Origin: Oceanidesulfovibrio indonesiensis
Lineage (GTDB): Bacteria; Desulfobacterota; Desulfovibrionia; Desulfovibrionales; Desulfovibrionaceae
Length of the DNA: 64,000 nt
Reading direction: 5' to 3'
Assembly (NCBI RefSeq): GCF_007625075.1
Contig: NZ_QMIE01000002.1
Location: 249,873-313,872, forward strand
Part shown: piece by piece, positions 60,463 through 64,000 of the stretch
How the letters are laid out: every line of letters starts with the position of its first letter
Numbering within the stretch: the stretch's first letter is position 1
Notes under the pieces: generated by a model
Databases searched by the model: none
The model's input: only the letters and a program-made list of their open reading frames with translations
Told to the model about the DNA's origin: nothing
Translations under genes and position numbers: made by a program

Positions 60463-61047
60463 ATGGCGCAGAGCAAGTCCGTCCGCGGCACCCAGACCGA
60501 GAAGAACCTCATGGCCTCGTTCGCGGGCGAATCCATGGCCCGCAACCGCTACACCTACTTTGCGGGCAAGGCCAAGGATGAAGGCTACGTGCAGATCGCG
60601 AACATCTTCACCGAAACAGCCGACCAGGAGCGCATGCACGCCAAGCGTTTCCTCAGCTTCCTGGAAGGCGGCGGCGTGATGGTGGAGTACGAGTTCCCGG
60701 CCGAGATCATCCGCGGCACGTACGAGAACCTGCTGGCCGCGGCAGCCGGCGAGCATCACGAGAACACGGAGATGTATCCCGGTTTCGCCGAGGTGGCGCG
60801 CGAGGAAGGTTTCCCGCAGATCGCTTTGCTCTGGGAGAACGTGTCCAACGCCGAGGTTTTCCACGAGCGCCGTTACCTGGAGCTGGCCGAGAACATCGAC
60901 AAGGGCCGCGTGTTCAAGCGCGAGGAAAAGGTCACCTGGCGCTGCATCAAATGCGGCTTCGTGCATGAGGGCGCGGAACCGCCGAACACCTGTCCGGCCT
61001 GCCTGCATCCCAAGGCATGGTACGAGCTGATCTGCACCAACTGGTAG
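60463..61047 (+). CDS. rbr: Rubrerythrin
   Basis: The 194-residue protein has the ferritin-like di-iron domain (ESMARNRYTYFAGKAKDEGY with Glu ligand near 22, ETADQERMHAKRFL with the ExxH near 55, GEHHENTEMYP and NVSNAEVFHERRY) and a C-terminal rubredoxin-type domain CIKCGF ... CPACLHP. It reduces hydrogen peroxide to water in the cytoplasm of anaerobes with electrons from rubredoxin or NADH systems. ATG 60463 follows AAGGAG. It stands alone with a strong terminator. Confidence 0.96.
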   Translation: MAQSKSVRGTQTEKNLMASFAGESMARNRYTYFAGKAKDEGYVQIANIFTETADQERMHAKRFLSFLEGGGVMVEYEFPAEIIRGTYENLLAAAAGEHHENTEMYPGFAEVAREEGFPQIALLWENVSNAEVFHERRYLELAENIDKGRVFKREEKVTWRCIKCGFVHEGAEPPNTCPACLHPKAWYELICTNW

Positions 61048-61075
61048 CACAGATGGATACCATCAGTTGAAACAG

Positions 61076-61110
61076 AAAAGCCGCCGCCCTGGTTGAGGAC
61101 GGCGGCTTTT
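61076..61110 (+). terminator. Terminator of the rubrerythrin gene
   Basis: AAAAGCCGCCG at 61076-61086 pairs with CGGCGGCTTTT at 61100-61110, followed by CTTTAA. It lies about 30 bp past the stop codon and can work in both directions. Confidence 0.85.
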
Positions 61111-61172
61111 CTTTAACGCACGATCAAACGTCTACCAAAAAGTGCGGCCGCAAAGGCGGCACGCGAGCGCCT

Positions 61173-61811
61173 ATGTCCAAAATCATAGACATATCCATGC
61201 CGCTGACGCCCGATTGCCCGACGTTTCCCGGCGATCCGGCAGTGACATTCGAAACCTACATGGACGTAGATCGGGGCGATCCCTACCGCGCAACCCGCCT
61301 CTCCATGCTCAACCACGCCGGGACGCATGTCGACGCTCCGGCCCATTTCGTGCGCGATGGCGTGTCCGTGGACCGCATTCCGCTGGAAACCCTTGTGGGG
61401 CCGGCGCATGTGGCGCAGACTGATGCCTGTCGCATCGGGCCGCAGGACCTGGATGCCTGCGCCGGCGAGGTCGCGCAACGCCGGCTGTTGCTCAAGACGC
61501 CAAACTCCGCGCGGCCGGATCTCTACGAGCAGCCCTTCCGGGAGGATTTCTGCTCGCTCACTCCGGAGGGCGCCCGCTGGGTAGCGGACAAGGGCTTTCT
61601 GCTCGTGGGCATAGACTGCGCATCGGCCGAACTTATCGACGATGCCGAGCATGAGGCACATCGCATCCTGCTTGAAGCGGGCATCGTCATCCTGGAGTGG
61701 ATTGTGCTCGCGCACGTGGCTCCCGGCCCGTACGAACTCACCTGCCTGCCGCTCAAGCTCGGCGGACTGGACGGCGCACCGGCGCGGGCCATTCTGCGTC
61801 CCCTTGCATAA
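61173..61811 (+). CDS. Cyclase-family metal-dependent hydrolase (kynurenine-formamidase-like)
   Basis: The 212-residue protein belongs to the PF04199 cyclase family. The diagnostic metal motif HAGTHVDAPAHF lies near residue 49, and the N-terminal DISMPLTPDCPTFPGDP strand is typical. A late Glu and His in LLEAGIVILEW and LAHVAPGPYELTCLPLKLGGLDG complete the family pattern. Members hydrolyse N-formylkynurenine, isatin or cyclic esters. No tryptophan-degradation gene is near, so the substrate is open. It is preceded by the rubrerythrin terminator and reads toward the AsmA-like gene. Confidence 0.85.
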   Translation: MSKIIDISMPLTPDCPTFPGDPAVTFETYMDVDRGDPYRATRLSMLNHAGTHVDAPAHFVRDGVSVDRIPLETLVGPAHVAQTDACRIGPQDLDACAGEVAQRRLLLKTPNSARPDLYEQPFREDFCSLTPEGARWVADKGFLLVGIDCASAELIDDAEHEAHRILLEAGIVILEWIVLAHVAPGPYELTCLPLKLGGLDGAPARAILRPLA

Positions 61812-61883
61812 CGCCGCCGGAATTTTACGAACAATTTACCCCAGCCGTTGCCATTGCCCCGGGAATTGCGTCATTATGGGGAA

Positions 61884-64000
61884 ATGTCCCAGGAACGCAT
61901 GCGCAAAAGCCCGGGCCGACACGGCCGCGCCGTGCTCGCCGTGGTATGCGCGGCCGCTGCGGCCGTGGTCTGGGGATTCGTTCTCCTCGGAGCGAGCGTT
62001 GCCGTGCTGCTGCTCAACCCGAAGGACACAGTGCCGTATGCGGTCCGGCTTGCCTCGCCCGGAGCGCGTGTGGATGTGGAACGATTCGAAGTCGTTGCTG
62101 CGTGGCCGCTCGCCGTGGAGGTGCAGGGCATGCGGGTGCGCGGTGAGGACGGGGCCGAACTGTTCTCGGTAGAGCGCTCCACAATCGAGACCGATCCGGC
62201 CGCCGGCTGGACGCACGGCCTGTGGATTCGCCGTATGGAGCTCCACGGCCCGCGGGCTGTCATCCACTCCACCCCGGCAGGAGATGGCGGCGCGACCGGC
62301 GTCGGTGCCGCGTGGGAGCCGGATGCTTTGCGCGGGCTCTTTTTCTATAAGGAAATCAGCTGTGTGGACGGCTCGTTCACCATACGATCAGGCAGCCGTA
62401 CTGTCGAAGTGCGCGACCTTTCCTTCAGACTGAAGCCGGAGAACGGCCCGGTCGGCGCAGAGAGAGCGGACCCGACGCTGCGCACGGCGGCGCTCGCAGC
62501 CGAGGTTCGCGGGATCGAAGACGGAAAGATCGTGGCCGAGGCGCATATACGAGGCGACGGTGAGATTCGGGCCGATCGGTTCGCCATGGAGATTCATGCG
62601 GAGAACAGCCGGGTGGACATGGCCATGCCGTCTTTCGTGCTTGCAGGCGAGCTCGGGGCGCACGCCGACGTTGTCCTGACGCCTGAAACGCTCGAAATCT
62701 CGCGATTTGTCATGGAATTCATCCCATCGGCGGAATTGCAGAAACAGATGGGCCATGAAGAGATCAATCAGGAACAAGTCAACGTCAGCGACTCGATCCA
62801 TTTTGCATTTGGCGGCAGGCTCTTTCTGGATACGAACAGTTATGAGCTGTCGACCCTGGAGGCGGAGTTGCCGGGAATCCTCTCCGTCCAGGGCAATGCC
62901 GCGGGCTCGCTGGATGCGCTGCCTTCCGTGGCCGTGCTGTCGGCAGAAGCGCCATCGCTTGGCAGGGTTCTGGAGCTGGCGCGCCGGCACGTTCCCGCGC
63001 TGGAATCCGTTCAGGTCGGAGACGGCGGAGCCAGCGCAACGCTTCGCCTGGACGATGCGCAGGCATCGCTGAAGCTTCGCACCGAGGGCGCCGTTTTCGA
63101 ATACGGGGCAAACGGTGCGCGAGTGGCCGGGCGTTCCGCGGCAATCGACGCGTCCTTATCCCCCAGGTCGGCGGTGGACGCGTTTGTGCGCGAGAAAGGC
63201 AGTCGTGAGGATCTGGAGCTGGCGGGGAACCTCGTCGCTGTGGTGGATGCGGCAGCCCTCGGCTGGGCTGTGGAGCGTGCCGAGCTGTACATGCCGCTTG
63301 CGGGCACGCTGGAAGAACCGGCGGTGACGAACGCCACGGTGCGGCTTCCGGCGCGATCCCTGTTCAAGGATGGTAAGGCGGTGCAGGCCGGGGCCACGGC
63401 CGTGCTGTGCGACGCCGCCTGGACCGGTGAGGCGCTGGAGGTTTCCCGCCTGGAGGTCGATGCCGAAGGCGTAGGCACTATCCTGGGACATGGCGCATGG
63501 TCGCCAGCGTCGGAGAAAGAGACATCGATCGAGTTTTCCGGGACAAATCTTCGCGTCGCCGAATTGTCCAGGATTGTAGACTCAGTTGCTGCTGTGGGCG
63601 TGGCGGCGTGGTCGCCGTCCGGCACCCTGGATGTGGCTGGCGAAGTTGGCCTGAATGGTCCGGATCCGGCGTATCAGGTGCAGGTGTCCGGCCGGTCCAT
63701 GGCGTTCGCCTCGGAGGATGGGGAGAACCTTGGCGAGAAGGTGGCCTGGAGCCTGGATGCATCCGGAACCATGAAAGATGCAATTGGGTTCGATGCGACG
63801 TTAACCCTGAGCGCCGGGCAGTTGCTTCTGTCTCGATTCTTCCTGGATGCCGGCGCGAACCCAGTGCGCGTGAACGCCTCGGGGCGTTTTACCGGGGAGA
63901 GCGTGCTGGGACTTGATCTGAAGGCATCCATGGATGGTGTGGGCCGGACGTCCTATAACGGCCGGCTCGGCCTCGGTGGCTCTGGCGGAGTGTCGTACGA
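61884..64000 (+). CDS. Large AsmA-like envelope protein, partial at window edge
   Basis: An open frame runs from ATG 61884 (or ATG 61899, which has AGGA before it) through the end of the window, over 700 codons. A basic N-terminus (MRKSPGRHGRAV) precedes one membrane helix (LAVVCAAAAVVWGFVLLGA). All the rest is a periplasmic, beta-rich sequence with repeated short strands (VDVERFEVVAAWPLAVEVQGM, FSVERSTIETDP, SGSRTVEVRDLSFRL). This is the look of AsmA/YdbH/TamB-type proteins that bridge the envelope and move phospholipids. No motif settles which subgroup it is. The C-terminus lies outside the window. Confidence 0.6.
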   Translation, partial: MSQERMRKSPGRHGRAVLAVVCAAAAAVVWGFVLLGASVAVLLLNPKDTVPYAVRLASPGARVDVERFEVVAAWPLAVEVQGMRVRGEDGAELFSVERSTIETDPAAGWTHGLWIRRMELHGPRAVIHSTPAGDGGATGVGAAWEPDALRGLFFYKEISCVDGSFTIRSGSRTVEVRDLSFRLKPENGPVGAERADPTLRTAALAAEVRGIEDGKIVAEAHIRGDGEIRADRFAMEIHAENSRVDMAMPSFVLAGELGAHADVVLTPETLEISRFVMEFIPSAELQKQMGHEEINQEQVNVSDSIHFAFGGRLFLDTNSYELSTLEAELPGILSVQGNAAGSLDALPSVAVLSAEAPSLGRVLELARRHVPALESVQVGDGGASATLRLDDAQASLKLRTEGAVFEYGANGARVAGRSAAIDASLSPRSAVDAFVREKGSREDLELAGNLVAVVDAAALGWAVERAELYMPLAGTLEEPAVTNATVRLPARSLFKDGKAVQAGATAVLCDAAWTGEALEVSRLEVDAEGVGTILGHGAWSPASEKETSIEFSGTNLRVAELSRIVDSVAAVGVAAWSPSGTLDVAGEVGLNGPDPAYQVQVSGRSMAFASEDGENLGEKVAWSLDASGTMKDAIGFDATLTLSAGQLLLSRFFLDAGANPVRVNASGRFTGESVLGLDLKASMDGVGRTSYNGRLGLGGSGGVSY

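Overview
The window is 64 kb of GC-rich bacterial chromosome with densely packed genes and no rRNA, tRNA, integrase, intact insertion sequence or CRISPR array. The gene content points to an anaerobic, probably marine sulfate-reducing deltaproteobacterium of the Desulfovibrio group. The pointers are an oxygen-independent (radical SAM) sulfatase maturase, a rubrerythrin, multihaem cytochromes c, osmolyte transport and many sensory proteins. This placement is inferred from gene content, not from a marker gene.

Layout. 0.2-9.4 kb is mostly signalling: a SpoIIE-type phosphatase with an amino-acid racemase and a binding protein, a PP2C phosphatase, an esterase, a receiver protein whose phospho-acceptor is Glu instead of Asp, and a PAS histidine kinase. 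9.6-16.4 kb holds a PHP phosphatase, a fused acyltransferase/GNAT protein resembling the ornithine-lipid synthase OlsF, a twin-ABC ATPase followed by a TrpF-like protein lacking the catalytic Cys, a 25-residue membrane protein and two small lipoproteins. 17.0-25.5 kb is a seven-gene catabolic operon read leftward: TRAP transporter, aminotransferase, GlcD-like and GlcF-like oxidase subunits, and an amidohydrolase. Divergent from it, 25.8-30.3 kb carries an IclR regulator, choline-sulfatase, its anaerobic maturase and a betaine/choline-binding protein, closed by a strong terminator.

30.5-35.5 kb is a tetR-MFP-RND efflux operon with two operator-like palindromes. 35.9-38.4 kb encodes two DUF1538 membrane proteins, a P-II-like protein and a CBS-domain protein, with a 113-bp tandem duplication over the 3' end of the CBS gene. 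38.7-42.8 kb holds a chemoreceptor and two unassigned proteins. 42.9-46.8 kb is a ProVWX glycine-betaine importer followed, after a terminator, by a methyltransferase.

47.3-53.6 kb is the most interesting region. It encodes an octahaem hydroxylamine-oxidoreductase-like cytochrome and a NapC/NrfH-type tetrahaem quinol oxidase. Next come a protein that looks like a domesticated IS1595-type transposase, a NapH-like membrane ferredoxin and a truncated sulfite-reductase-like ferredoxin, with a divergent AraC regulator. It reads as a nitrite/hydroxylamine reduction or detoxification module. 53.7-59.7 kb is the ybhGFSR exporter with its divergent CecR-like regulator. 59.8-64 kb has a SnoaL-like protein, rubrerythrin, a cyclase-family hydrolase and the start of a large AsmA-like envelope protein cut by the window edge.
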